A DNA stretch of 64,000 bases, taken from CAADGV01 sp040290295. Lineage in GTDB: Bacteria > Bacteroidota > Ignavibacteria > UBA10030 > UBA6906. Shown piece after piece: positions 1 to 8,597 of the stretch (within the stretch, counting starts at the first letter, position 1; each line of letters starts with the position of its first letter). The DNA lies in contig PSMW01000016.1 in assembly GCA_040290295.1 (NCBI GenBank), forward strand, positions 14,324 through 78,323. Reading direction: 5' to 3'. The notes under the pieces are model-generated. The model was not told where the DNA came from and made no database searches. It worked only from the letters and a program-made list of their open reading frames with translations. The position numbers were made by a program, and so were the translations under genes.

Positions 1-233
1 GCCGCGACAGTTTCGACGCGCTTGACGTGCGGTACGGCCTTCATCACGGCACGCTCGATACCGGCGCGCAGCGTGAGGACAGAGATCGGACAGATGCGGC
101 AGGTGCCTTCCCACTTCAACTCGGCAACTCCCGTCTCCGGCTTGAAGCGCACCAACTTGACGTCACCGCCATCCGCCCGCAGATACGGACGGCATATCTC
201 CAGCGCTTGTTCGATATCTTGCTCAATCGCCAC
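1..233 (-). CDS. NifU-like C-terminal domain protein (3' end outside window)
   Basis: The visible 77 residues form a NifU C-terminal-type domain, a small scaffold that carries Fe-S clusters. The reading starts VAIEQDIEQALEICRPYL and contains GGDVKLV and the CxxCP motif (TCRICPI), matching the paired-cysteine loop of the family. Its C-terminus lies beyond base 1. The GTG at 233 is the only acceptable start I see after the mrp stop at 257. The nearest AGGTGA lies about 20 bases upstream of it, so the start is uncertain. It follows the Mrp/ApbC Fe-S carrier gene on the same strand, which fits a shared role in Fe-S cluster delivery. Confidence 0.75.
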   Translation of the reverse strand, partial: MAIEQDIEQALEICRPYLRADGGDVKLVRFKPETGVAELKWEGTCRICPISVLTLRAGIERAVMKAVPHVKRVETVA

Positions 234-256
234 GGGAGGCTCTCGCTCGACTTCAC

Positions 257-1345
257 CTACATGAGTTGGATCTCCACCGCCGGAGCGGCGGGCTGCTGTG
301 CATTGCGGATGCTGATCTGCGCCGCAAGATTGCGAGCAATCTGTTGGATGATTTCAGCTTGCGCGCGTTGTTGCTCGTCGATCACCACGGGCACACCCGT
401 ATCGCCAGAAACGCGAATCGACGTGTTGATGGGAATCTCGCCGAGGAACGGAACGTCGAGTTCTTCCGCTGCGCGGCGCCCCCCGCCCGTGTCGAAAATA
501 TTTTCGCGATGCCCACAGTGCGAACAGACGTAGTAACTCATATTTTCGATGATGCCGAAGATGGGCACGTTCACTTTCTGAAACATGACGAAGCCTTTCT
601 TCGCGTCGGCAAGAGAGATGTCTTGCGGCGTGGTCACGATGACGGCCCCGGTCAACGGAATCGTTTGCACGAGCGTGAGCTGAATGTCGCCCGTGCCGGG
701 GGGCAGATCGAACACCAAATAATCCAACTCTCCCCAATCCACATCCGACAGAAATTGTTTCACCGCACCGCTTGCCATCGGTCCGCGCCAAATGACTGCT
801 TGCATCGGGTCGATCAGGAATCCGATGGACATTACTTTCACGCCGTATCTCTCCATCGGCTGTAAACGCTGACCGCGCACTTGCGGCCTGCCTTTCAGTC
901 CCATCATCAGCGGAATGCTGGGCCCATACACATCGGCGTCCACCAAGCCGACACGAGCGCCGTCCTTTGCCAACGCGACGGCAAGATTTACCGCAACGGT
1001 GGATTTGCCGACGCCTCCCTTCCCCGACGCAACCGCGATCGTGTTGCGTACGCCGGGCAGGATAGCTTCCTTTTGTTTATTCTCGTGCCGCATGACGTTG
1101 GACGTCATCTCGATGTTGATTGCGCCGACATCTTCGATGCTGCTGCGGATGGTGCGTTCTGCTTGCGCTTTCAGGTCGTCCCGCACGGGGCACGCCGGTG
1201 TGGTCAACTCGATCTTGAATGAAACATCTTTCCCGTTGATCGTGAGGTCTTTGATGAAATTGAGTGACACAACATCGCGGTGCAAATCGGGATCTTTGAC
1301 TTGGCGCAGCGCGTCCAGAACGTTGGCTTCAGTGAGTTGTTTCAT
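257..1345 (-). CDS. apbC: Mrp/ApbC (NBP35-type) Fe-S cluster carrier ATPase
   Basis: This cytosolic P-loop ATPase of 362 aa binds and transfers Fe-S clusters to apo-proteins. An N-terminal MIP18/DUF59 domain (about residues 1-90) precedes the ParA/MinD-like fold. The deviant Walker A GKGGVGKS is at about 108-115, DLPPGTGD at about 213-220, and the cluster-binding CSHC pair at about 274-277. I start at ATG 1345 because AAGGAG lies 8 bases upstream; an ATG at 1366 would swallow that ribosome site. Length and domain order are normal for the bacterial family. The NifU-like gene follows immediately downstream. Confidence 0.95.
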   Translation of the reverse strand: MKQLTEANVLDALRQVKDPDLHRDVVSLNFIKDLTINGKDVSFKIELTTPACPVRDDLKAQAERTIRSSIEDVGAINIEMTSNVMRHENKQKEAILPGVRNTIAVASGKGGVGKSTVAVNLAVALAKDGARVGLVDADVYGPSIPLMMGLKGRPQVRGQRLQPMERYGVKVMSIGFLIDPMQAVIWRGPMASGAVKQFLSDVDWGELDYLVFDLPPGTGDIQLTLVQTIPLTGAVIVTTPQDISLADAKKGFVMFQKVNVPIFGIIENMSYYVCSHCGHRENIFDTGGGRRAAEELDVPFLGEIPINTSIRVSGDTGVPVVIDEQQRAQAEIIQQIARNLAAQISIRNAQQPAAPAVEIQLM

Positions 1346-1433
1346 CGGGATAACTCCTTCTCGCATGAAAGGTGGATAAAGACGTTCGTTGCAGCATCGA
1401 TGATCGAGAGGCGTGGTTGTGTTCGCGTTCTCA

Positions 1434-2651
1434 TCACATCACCTTCATCTTCTTACCGACGCGCTCGAAGGCATCGAGTGCGCGATCGAGATCCTTCTTG
1501 CTCAGCGCTGCAGAAATCTGTGCACGCAAGCGCGCCTCGCCCCGCGGCACCACGGGGAACCACAAGCCCTTGATGTACACGCCTGCTTTCAGCAGTTCCT
1601 TGCTCATATCCTGCGCAACAGAAGCCTCACCCAACATGATGGGAACGATGGGGTGATCGCCTTCCAAAATCTTGTAGCCGAGTTTGACAATTTCCGACCG
1701 GAAGTATGCGGTGTTCTGGTGGAGTTTCTTCACGAGCGAACGATTGTTCATCAACATATCGAACGCTGCGCTTGCTCCGTACACGATCGGCGCAGGCAGT
1801 GAATTGGAGAAGGTGTACGGTCGCGCTTTTTGTCTCAAGTACGTGATGAGCGCTTTCCTGCCGCTAATGTAGCCGCCGGCCGCGCCGCCGATGGCTTTGC
1901 CCAACGTCCCGCTCAGGACATCCACCTGACCGTGCACGCCCTTTGCTTCGGGTGTTCCCCTTCCCGACTTACCGATCACACCCACGGCGTGCGAGTCATC
2001 TACGAAGAGGATCGCGTTATACTGCCGGGCGATCTCGACCAAGCGATCGAGATGCGCTAAATCGCCCTCCATGCTGAACACACCGTCGGTGGCGATAATG
2101 CGAAAGCGATAATCGGTGTTCTTGTCTTCTTCCAACTGTCGGACGAGATCGTCCATGTCGTTATGGTTGTAGATTTTGCGGACGGTCGTTTCCGCCCTGC
2201 ACAGGCGTTGTCCATCGATGATGCTAGCGTGGTTGAGACGGTCGGAGTAGATCACGTCCCTGTACGTCTCGAAGCCCAACTTCTCGTTCGTAAGGGAGGC
2301 GAAGAATGCTTCGTTGGCAGCCCAACAGGAAGAGAAGAGGATGGTGTCTTCCGTTCCGAGAAATTCTGAAATCTTTTTTTCGAGAGCGAAGTGAATATCC
2401 TGCGTCCCGCAGATGAAACGCACCGAGGCAACACCGTAGCCGTACTTTTTGATCCCCCTGATGGCAGCGTTGCGTATCGTGGGATGATTGGACAGACCGA
2501 GGTAGTTGTTCGATGCAAGCATGATCACCTTCTTGCCGTTGACGCGCACGACACCGTCTTGCGGTCCCTGCAGCGGCACTTCGTACGTGAAGGTCTTCGA
2601 TGCTTCGAGGTTCTTCAATTCTTGAGACACGAGCTCCAGATAGTCAGCCAT
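1434..2651 (-). CDS. kbl: 2-amino-3-ketobutyrate CoA ligase (glycine C-acetyltransferase)
   Basis: This 405-aa PLP enzyme belongs to the alpha-oxoamine synthase family. Kbl cleaves 2-amino-3-ketobutyrate with CoA into glycine and acetyl-CoA in threonine breakdown. DDSHAVG (218-224) and the PLP-lysine motif SGTLGKAIGG with Lys252 are present, as is SNNYLGL near residue 48. Sister activities (BioF, serine palmitoyltransferase, HemA) share the fold. The overall sequence and C-terminus look most like Kbl, but no threonine dehydrogenase gene is adjacent, so substrate choice is inferred from similarity only. Confidence 0.85.
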   Translation of the reverse strand: MADYLELVSQELKNLEASKTFTYEVPLQGPQDGVVRVNGKKVIMLASNNYLGLSNHPTIRNAAIRGIKKYGYGVASVRFICGTQDIHFALEKKISEFLGTEDTILFSSCWAANEAFFASLTNEKLGFETYRDVIYSDRLNHASIIDGQRLCRAETTVRKIYNHNDMDDLVRQLEEDKNTDYRFRIIATDGVFSMEGDLAHLDRLVEIARQYNAILFVDDSHAVGVIGKSGRGTPEAKGVHGQVDVLSGTLGKAIGGAAGGYISGRKALITYLRQKARPYTFSNSLPAPIVYGASAAFDMLMNNRSLVKKLHQNTAYFRSEIVKLGYKILEGDHPIVPIMLGEASVAQDMSKELLKAGVYIKGLWFPVVPRGEARLRAQISAALSKKDLDRALDAFERVGKKMKVM

Positions 2652-2684
2652 GATGGTTTCCCGTAAGATGTGAGGGTAAGTGCG

Positions 2685-4061
2685 TCATGCCTCTTTCACC
2701 AGCCGAGCCGCGAACGACCCGTCCATGCCATGCTTGTGCGGAAAGGTTTCGACGAATCCTTCCCGGGAGACGAGATCCTTGCACACAAACGACGCGGCAT
2801 GATCGAGGCGAAATTCGGGATGGGCAGCGAGGAAGCTGCGCACGATCTCGTGATTCTCTTCCGGCTCGATGGTGCAGGTGCTGTACACGAGCACACCGCC
2901 GGGCTTGAGGAGTGTTGCCGCGTGTTCGATCAGCTCACGTTGCAACTTCGCCAGTTTGATGATGTCGGAAACGTCGCGCTTCCATTTCAGATCCGGCTTC
3001 TTCGCCAGTACGCCCAATCCTGAACATGGCGCATCCAACAACACTTTGTCCATTGGATCATGAGTATAGGTCGTGGCATCCCCGACGACGACCTTCACGT
3101 TCGCCAATCCGAGACGATCGCACGCCGCTTTGATGAAACTCAACTTGATTTCGTACTTATCAATGGCAATCACTTCCCCTTCGTTCTTCATCAGTTCTGC
3201 GATGTGCGTGGTCTTCCCGCCGGGTGCTGCGCACAGGTCGAGCACGCGCTCGCCGGGTTTCGGCGCCAGCAGCAAGCACGGCAATGCGGCACTCTCATCT
3301 TGAATGGTAAAGAGACCACTGCGGAAGAGTTCATTCTGGCCGATACGAGGAAAGCACTTGACGGAGACAAAGTAATCGAGATACTTCGAGCCTTTATACG
3401 GAATCTGGAGATCGTCAAGCTGGCGCAAAAAGACCGCCGGCTCCACCTTGAGCTTGTTCATGCGTAACGTCAGTGGCGGACGCTCGTTGTTGACGATGAG
3501 CAGCTTCTCCGTTTCGTCAGGCCCGTAGCGTGCGACCCATCGTTTGACCATCCAATGGGGATGCGAGAAGACAACAGAGAGATGTTGGACGCGATCGCTC
3601 GCGGGGTCGGGGTACCGAATCCCGTCGATATTGCGGACAATATTCCGCAACACGGCGTTGACCAAGCCGGCAGGTTTTTCTCCGCGGATGCGTTTGATGA
3701 ACTCCACGGATTCGTTCACTGCCGCGGCGTGCGGGATACGTTCGAGAAACAGAATCTGGTACAAGCCGACACGCAACGCATTCTTGACGTTGATTTCCGA
3801 CTTGGCAAAATTGCCGTGCGAAAAACCGTTGAGCACCCAATCCAGCGTGTTCTGCCACCGCAGCACGCCGTGCACCAGTTCGGTAAGCAGCCCTTTGTCG
3901 ACGTCGGGGATATCACCGGAGCGAAGTTCAGCGTCGAGAAGTTTATCGAGATACGCGTCCGTGCGTTCGACACGATTAAGGATTTTCACTGCCGTGCCGC
4001 GGACGCCTTCGTAGAGAGCTCGCTTGCGAGGTTCGAAAATGTCGGTGTCCTGCTCTGCCAT
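2685..4061 (-). CDS. rsmB: 16S rRNA (cytosine967-C5)-methyltransferase RsmB
   Basis: This 458-aa RNA m5C methyltransferase modifies C967 of 16S rRNA. A NusB-like RNA-binding domain spans about residues 15-165. It is followed by the SAM-binding Rossmann domain with VLDLCAAPGGKT (273-284). The two catalytic cysteines of the RsmB family are Cys346 in DAPCSGLG and Cys396 in STCTIEPEEN. AGGAGGTGA stands 7 bases ahead of the ATG and fixes the start. It lies 33 bases upstream of kbl on the same strand. Confidence 0.95.
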   Translation of the reverse strand: MAEQDTDIFEPRKRALYEGVRGTAVKILNRVERTDAYLDKLLDAELRSGDIPDVDKGLLTELVHGVLRWQNTLDWVLNGFSHGNFAKSEINVKNALRVGLYQILFLERIPHAAAVNESVEFIKRIRGEKPAGLVNAVLRNIVRNIDGIRYPDPASDRVQHLSVVFSHPHWMVKRWVARYGPDETEKLLIVNNERPPLTLRMNKLKVEPAVFLRQLDDLQIPYKGSKYLDYFVSVKCFPRIGQNELFRSGLFTIQDESAALPCLLLAPKPGERVLDLCAAPGGKTTHIAELMKNEGEVIAIDKYEIKLSFIKAACDRLGLANVKVVVGDATTYTHDPMDKVLLDAPCSGLGVLAKKPDLKWKRDVSDIIKLAKLQRELIEHAATLLKPGGVLVYSTCTIEPEENHEIVRSFLAAHPEFRLDHAASFVCKDLVSREGFVETFPHKHGMDGSFAARLVKEA

Positions 4062-4189
4062 GATCGCTCACCTCCTGCTGGTCGTCGAACGAACGTGCAG
4101 ATCCGATGATGTGGAGAAAAGAGGAGGAAGTGTGTGTGCGAGAATCAGGTGCATGCTGCGCGCTCGTGACGTGATTGCCTGAGACAACA

Positions 4190-4211
4190 GTGGCGCCGAC
4201 CGAGGCGCCAC
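4190..4211 (-). terminator. Hairpin downstream of rpmE
   Basis: There is a perfect 8-bp inverted repeat, GTGGCGCC / GGCGCCAC, with a 6-base loop just past the rpmE stop. No strong T-run follows on the minus strand, so intrinsic termination is plausible but not proven. Confidence 0.4.
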
Positions 4212-4241
4212 CAAAGCCAACGCGATACGACGTGCGTCTGC

Positions 4242-4469
4242 CTACGCCCCGGCAGCGGCCGCGGGCGTTGCTTTCTTTGCGTACTTCTTGTTGTACTTCT
4301 CCACCCGTCCGGCGGAGTCAACCAATTTCTGCCGCCCGGTGAAGAAGGGGTGGCAGTTGGAACAAATTTCGAGTCGGAGATCGCCGACCGTCGAGCGTGT
4401 CTCGAACGTATTGCCACACACGCAGGTGACGATGGTTTTCTTGTATTCGGGATGGATGCCGGGTTTCAT
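4242..4469 (-). CDS. rpmE: 50S ribosomal protein L31 (zinc-binding type)
   Basis: This 75-aa ribosomal protein begins MKPGIHPEY, the typical L31 start. It keeps the zinc-ligand cysteines: CVCG near residue 17 and CSNC near residue 37, so it is the C+ form. The C-terminus carries a short Ala/Lys-rich tail. It is divergent from the PorV-like gene, with a 150-base spacer between them. Confidence 0.95.
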   Translation of the reverse strand: MKPGIHPEYKKTIVTCVCGNTFETRSTVGDLRLEICSNCHPFFTGRQKLVDSAGRVEKYNKKYAKKATPAAAAGA

Positions 4470-4556
4470 GTTGGGATTGTCCTTTGCTCAACGTTCTTGA
4501 TTCAACCGCAAAAAAAATACGCAAATGGGTGTCGAGATGCAACCAGCGCGCGGCGG

Positions 4557-4587
4557 TTGCTATTCCCCTTGAGAATTGATAGATTCA
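4557..4587 (+). promoter_or_regulatory. Possible Bacteroidota-type promoter of the PorV-like gene
   Basis: TTG at 4557-4559 is followed after 20 bases by TAGATTCA at 4580-4587. This resembles the -33/-7 pattern (TTTG, about 19 bases, TAnnTTTG) known in Bacteroidota. The match is incomplete and no start site is known. Confidence 0.3.
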
Positions 4588-4621
4588 ACCACCGATGTTC
4601 CACTGTGAAAGAGGGTACACG

Positions 4622-5566
4622 ATGAAGTCCACCGCGCTTTCCATTCAGCTCGCCATGTCTGCCTTGCTCACGACTGCAACACAGGCGGGAAGCAACTCGA
4701 CGTACGATTTTCTCCGCTCGGACATGAGCGCTCGCGCGGGCGCACTGGCGGGAAGCTACGTCTCCATCATGAACGACCCCACCACGATCTTCTACAATCC
4801 CGCCGCGTTGGGAACGATCCAACAGCCGATCGGCTCGCTCGGTTTCTTCAAGCATCTGCTCGACATCAACGCTGGGTATGTCGCATACGCGCAACCGTAT
4901 GAGGACATCGGCTTTTTCGGTGTCGGCGTGATGTACGTGAACTACGGTTCGTTCAACCGCACCGACGACGTGGGCAATGCGCTCGGCACGTTCAGCGCGA
5001 ACGAACTCGCCCTCATGCTCGGTTATGCCGGCACGTGGGAGGAGAATCTGACCTACGGTGTCAACGCCAAGTTCATTTACTCCGGCATCGCGGAGTATTC
5101 ATCCACCGGCATCGCAGCCGACGTGGGCATTCTCTACAACATTCCCGACAGCCGCGTTGCCATCGGAGCAAGTATCAGGAATCTCGGGACGCAACTTTCC
5201 TCTTATGCCTCGACTCGCGAAAAACTCCCGCTCGACCTCATCGTCGGTATGTCCGTCACGCCCAAGGGCATTCCCCTTCTCCTCAACATCAACTTCCATA
5301 AGTTGAACGAGGACGTTGCCAAGTTCGGCGATCGATTCCGAGCGTTCTCCATCGGCGGGGAGTTCACGCTGAGCAAAGTTTTTCAGGCACGCGTCGGGTA
5401 CAGCAACGAACAGCGACAAGAACTGAAGACGGGTACTTCCTCCGGTTTGGCGGGGTTCTCCGGTGGAATCGGCATATCGATCAAGGACTACACAGTCGAT
5501 TACGCGCTGTCATCGCTCGGCTCGATCGGCAGTCTGCATCGCATCAGTATCAGCAGCACGTTTTAA
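4622..5566 (+). CDS. PorV/PorQ (UPF0164) family outer-membrane protein
   Basis: The product is a 314-aa exported beta-barrel of the PorV/PorQ family. PorV shuttles T9SS cargo to the cell-surface sortase, and PorQ proteins are relatives. After a signal peptide ending near TQAGS, the family signature is clear: SARAGALAGSYVS, then a DPTTIFYNPAALG segment. The chain ends in Phe (SISSTF), usual for outer-membrane barrels. I start at ATG 4622 because the signal peptide begins there and GAGGG lies just upstream. T9SS sorting domains on proteins at 45.1 and 59.6 kb show that a T9SS should exist. PorV and PorQ cannot be told apart here. Confidence 0.8.
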   Translation: MKSTALSIQLAMSALLTTATQAGSNSTYDFLRSDMSARAGALAGSYVSIMNDPTTIFYNPAALGTIQQPIGSLGFFKHLLDINAGYVAYAQPYEDIGFFGVGVMYVNYGSFNRTDDVGNALGTFSANELALMLGYAGTWEENLTYGVNAKFIYSGIAEYSSTGIAADVGILYNIPDSRVAIGASIRNLGTQLSSYASTREKLPLDLIVGMSVTPKGIPLLLNINFHKLNEDVAKFGDRFRAFSIGGEFTLSKVFQARVGYSNEQRQELKTGTSSGLAGFSGGIGISIKDYTVDYALSSLGSIGSLHRISISSTF

Positions 5567-5592
5567 TATCACGCGCGATCGTCATTCCATCG

Positions 5593-5626
5593 AAGCCGCT
5601 GCAGTGTGCAGCGGCTTTGTTGTTCA
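5593..5626 (+). terminator. Bidirectional intrinsic terminator between converging genes
   Basis: A perfect 11-bp stem AAGCCGCTGCA / TGCAGCGGCTT with a GTG loop is followed by TGTTGTT on the plus strand. It sits between the stops of the PorV-like (+) and ZIP (-) genes and could serve both. Confidence 0.8.
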
Positions 5627-6370
5627 GTGGGCAAACGGCAGCAACGCGACTTTGCCGAGATAGAACAGCGCGATGCCGCCGAAAACCAACACTGGAATGA
5701 TGCGGTTCTTCGAGTGGTTGATTTCGGGAATCAAATCGCTGGCGCCAACGTACGTTGCCAGCCCTGCGGAAAACGCGAACGCGATGCCCACAACTTCCTT
5801 GTCGATCTCCGCCAACGCGAAGACGCTGACCACCCCCATCATCGTCGCTACGCCGATGGCGAGCGACGCAAGCAACGCAGTCCGCCTCCGATGTTCCGCC
5901 GCCAACATCACCGACGCGATCGTGAGTCCTTCGGGAATCTTGTGCAATAGTACAGCGATGAAGATGAGCAAGCCGAGGTAGAAGTCGAATTGCATTCCTG
6001 CAGAGATGGCGAAGCCGTCGAAGAAGGCGTGAATGAACAATCCGCTAAAGGTGGAGATGCTCGCCGCTTTCGAGACCATAACGTCCGCATGGACCTCTTC
6101 GCCGAAGTGCAGATGCCCCACGACCGTGTGTTCGAAGAAATGCAACACACTATAGCCGATGAGCATGAACAACGGTGCTTGCCCACCGACGGCATCGAGG
6201 CTTTCCGGAACCAATTCGATGAACACCAGTGCGAGCAAGAACCCCGCGCTCAACGCGAGCAAATACTCCTGCACACGTTTGGGCCATTGCTTGCGCAACA
6301 CAACGAGCGAACCGCCGATGATTTCGGCAACGGCTGCAACCAACCCGTACAGGATGATGGTGAGATGCAT
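5624..6370 (-). CDS. ZIP-family divalent metal transporter
   Basis: This 248-aa inner-membrane protein has about eight hydrophobic segments and the ZIP-fold signatures: HAFFDGFAIS near residue 113 and HKIPEGLTIASVM near residue 142, with metal-binding His/Glu/Asp in the central helices. ZIP proteins carry Zn2+ and sometimes Fe2+ or Mn2+ into the cytosol; the substrate cannot be told from sequence. It begins 4 bases after the TPR-gene stop, so it is the last gene of a four-gene minus-strand run. Confidence 0.85.
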   Translation of the reverse strand: MHLTIILYGLVAAVAEIIGGSLVVLRKQWPKRVQEYLLALSAGFLLALVFIELVPESLDAVGGQAPLFMLIGYSVLHFFEHTVVGHLHFGEEVHADVMVSKAASISTFSGLFIHAFFDGFAISAGMQFDFYLGLLIFIAVLLHKIPEGLTIASVMLAAEHRRRTALLASLAIGVATMMGVVSVFALAEIDKEVVGIAFAFSAGLATYVGASDLIPEINHSKNRIIPVLVFGGIALFYLGKVALLPFAH

Positions 6371-6374
6371 CGCC

Positions 6375-7526
6375 TTATTGGGAGAAGGGAGCTTTCATGA
6401 ATTGTTCTGCCAGCGTGTGCGAGTCTTTGTACTCTTTCATCTTCAGCACCTTGCGGTACTGAACGAGTGCAAGGTCACGCTTAGCAAGTGCATCGTAGAG
6501 GTTGCCCATTTTGAGATTGGCGAGAACCATGAAGCCGGAGGGGCCGTCGGTATCCAACTGCCTGCTCAGTTCGTCGCACCGCAGGAAATGTTTCAACGCC
6601 GACTCGTGTGCGCCTTTGTTCATATCGTACACGCCGAGGTAGTATGCCGCTTCTCGTTCGACGAGCGCGCCGTAGCCGCGTTGGTTGCGCTTGCACCGCG
6701 CCGCGATTTCGTCGAACACTTCCTTTGCTTTGTCCCAATTGCCCAGCACAACGTAGCACCTGCCCAGATATTTATGAAAGAGCATATTGTTGGGAAAACG
6801 CGCGTGTAACCGTTCGGCAAGCTCCAATGCCTTTGGATAGTCTTTCTCATACATGTAGTAAATCTGCATGAGGAAGTAGGTGGATTCGATGTTTGCGTAC
6901 TTTCCCTTTTCTGACGCGAGCTTGATTTGTTCGATACCTTTTGCTTTGTCGCCGGGAGGAACGAACAGGAGCAGCGGCTTGACGAACGGATATTCGTTGG
7001 GAATCACTTCAGCGTAATAGTTGTAAATGCCTGTGCCGAGCTGGATATCGTAATTATTGGGATCGAGTGCAGCAGCCTCGCGTACAATCGGGAGCGCTTT
7101 CCGTCCTGCATTCGCGGCATCGAACCACGAACTCCGATGCGCTTTCAATCTGCCCTTGAATCCTATCGAGCCGCCTTTGAAGAAGAGTGCCGTCACGTCG
7201 TTCTCGTTCTTCTCCAACAACTCGTCGCACAACTCGATGACGTGATCGAGCGAATCGTAGAACTGCTCGTCGTACTGTTCGTTGTCGAGATCGATCAGGA
7301 TGCGCCACCACGTGACCATCGCCAGAAAGAAATGCCCCGCCGGATGCTTCGGTTGCGCTTTGATGCGTTCGCGAAACACCTCCTCGGCTTTCTCGAATTC
7401 CAAATTGTACACATACTCGATGCCCTTGCGTGTCTTCTCATCGAACTCACTGCTCGGCAGCGTTTGCCCGAACGTGCCTGCGGAAACCGACACGAACAGG
7501 AGGACAACCATCATCCGACGCATCAT
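6375..7526 (-). CDS. Exported tetratricopeptide-repeat protein
   Basis: A 383-aa protein with a signal peptide (cut after about GTFGQ) is followed by TPR-like helical repeats. Examples are LEFEKAEEVFRERIKAQP, DYPKALELAERLHARFP and NWDKAKEVFDEI. It is probably periplasmic and mediates protein contacts; no enzymatic motif is visible. Start at 7526: GAGAGGTG lies 5 bases upstream of the ATG, just 2 bases after the CPBP-gene stop. The frame stays open far upstream antisense to nothing meaningful, so a longer start was rejected. The partner is unknown. Confidence 0.85.
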   Translation of the reverse strand: MMRRMMVVLLFVSVSAGTFGQTLPSSEFDEKTRKGIEYVYNLEFEKAEEVFRERIKAQPKHPAGHFFLAMVTWWRILIDLDNEQYDEQFYDSLDHVIELCDELLEKNENDVTALFFKGGSIGFKGRLKAHRSSWFDAANAGRKALPIVREAAALDPNNYDIQLGTGIYNYYAEVIPNEYPFVKPLLLFVPPGDKAKGIEQIKLASEKGKYANIESTYFLMQIYYMYEKDYPKALELAERLHARFPNNMLFHKYLGRCYVVLGNWDKAKEVFDEIAARCKRNQRGYGALVEREAAYYLGVYDMNKGAHESALKHFLRCDELSRQLDTDGPSGFMVLANLKMGNLYDALAKRDLALVQYRKVLKMKEYKDSHTLAEQFMKAPFSQ

Positions 7527-7528
7527 GT

Positions 7529-8440
7529 TCACCTCTCCGCCATCTGCCAACGAATGGTTTCTGTTTCGCGTTCCAACGTCATCGCGCCCGGATGAGGACG
7601 AAGAGATCCGGACGCGTACACATACCACCCGCACACGAGAATGGTCACTGTGGCGAGAGCACCACCTTCGGGCCCGTACGCTCCGCCCGTCGTCCACTCG
7701 GGTCCGAATTGTGTCAGTCGTGTCAGTTCGTACTCCATGAAGTGTACGCCGCTGGTCGGATAGCCGTAGAGGGTGGTTTGAGAAAAATTCCACGCAAAGT
7801 GAATTCCGAAGGGCAGCCACAAGCTTCGCGTCCGCCAATACGCGAGACTGAATAGGAGCGCAACAAGGAAGGTGTTCACGAAGCCGAACACACTCGCGTT
7901 CGGATTCATGAGATGCGCCGCTGCGAACAACACACCCATCACTACCGCCGACGGAATGAATCCTATCCCTCGTACGAGCGTTTGGAACGGATACCCACGG
8001 AACAAGACTTCTTCCGACATAGCGGCAACGGCGAAGAATAGTGCTGCTCCTACAAAGGCTTGCACACCATCGACGAGTGAAATATCGGGAGCGGTTACCA
8101 TCACATGATCGGAAACGTACTGGAAGCCGAAGATCACCGTCATCATCAGCCACCCCAAGAGGCAACCGATGCCGAGTTGCTTCATCGTGTGTGCGTTCAC
8201 CGAAAGGCCGACAGCAACAAACGGTTTCCTGTTCACCCACCGTGTCACCATCCATGTTGCCACCAACGCGGCAACAAGAAGGCCGGTACTCAACGCAACC
8301 TGATTCCGCACGTTGAAGACGGCAACCAGCGGGGCAATGAACAGCAGACTCGTCGTCGCCAAAATGAGAATGAACACGCCGATCTGCCAACCGGCGCGGA
8401 GTTCGTTCGCATCATTTTTGAAGATGATCATCCACTTCAT
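7529..8440 (-). CDS. CPBP-family intramembrane glutamic protease
   Basis: This 303-aa polytopic membrane protein belongs to the CAAX-protease/bacteriocin-processing (Abi/CPBP) family. The catalytic motifs are present: EEVLFRG with the Glu pair at about 143-144, FAAAH near 172-176, and HFAWN nearer the C-terminus. I take ATG 8440, preceded at 8 bases by GGAAGGAA, over the TTG two codons earlier. Members cut prenylated or peptide substrates within the membrane; the substrate here is unknown. It is translationally close to the exported TPR gene, which could encode a partner. Confidence 0.85.
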   Translation of the reverse strand: MKWMIIFKNDANELRAGWQIGVFILILATTSLLFIAPLVAVFNVRNQVALSTGLLVAALVATWMVTRWVNRKPFVAVGLSVNAHTMKQLGIGCLLGWLMMTVIFGFQYVSDHVMVTAPDISLVDGVQAFVGAALFFAVAAMSEEVLFRGYPFQTLVRGIGFIPSAVVMGVLFAAAHLMNPNASVFGFVNTFLVALLFSLAYWRTRSLWLPFGIHFAWNFSQTTLYGYPTSGVHFMEYELTRLTQFGPEWTTGGAYGPEGGALATVTILVCGWYVYASGSLRPHPGAMTLERETETIRWQMAER

Positions 8441-8457
8441 GCACAATTCCTTCCGTC

Positions 8458-8486
8458 AAGGAAAAGGGTGGGCGCACCGCCCACCC
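8458..8486 (-). terminator. Intrinsic terminator after the FN3 lipoprotein gene
   Basis: A perfect 8-bp stem GGGTGGGC / GCCCACCC with a 5-base loop is followed on the minus strand by TTTTCCTT. It lies in the 157-base gap between the lipoprotein and CPBP genes. The CPBP run may therefore have its own promoter or depend on read-through. Confidence 0.65.
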
Positions 8487-8597
8487 GTAGATTACTGTTC
8501 GACGCGTTCGGCATCCCACCGTTCATTCGCACGCTCGTCATGAACGTGTTCGCATTCCACCGAAGCGGCCAAACCTTTCGCATCCCATACACATGTC

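Noticed and set aside
7527..8390. A longer TPR protein starting at 8390
   Set aside because: The extra region is an out-of-frame reading of the CPBP protease gene; the signal peptide and ribosome site sit at 7526.
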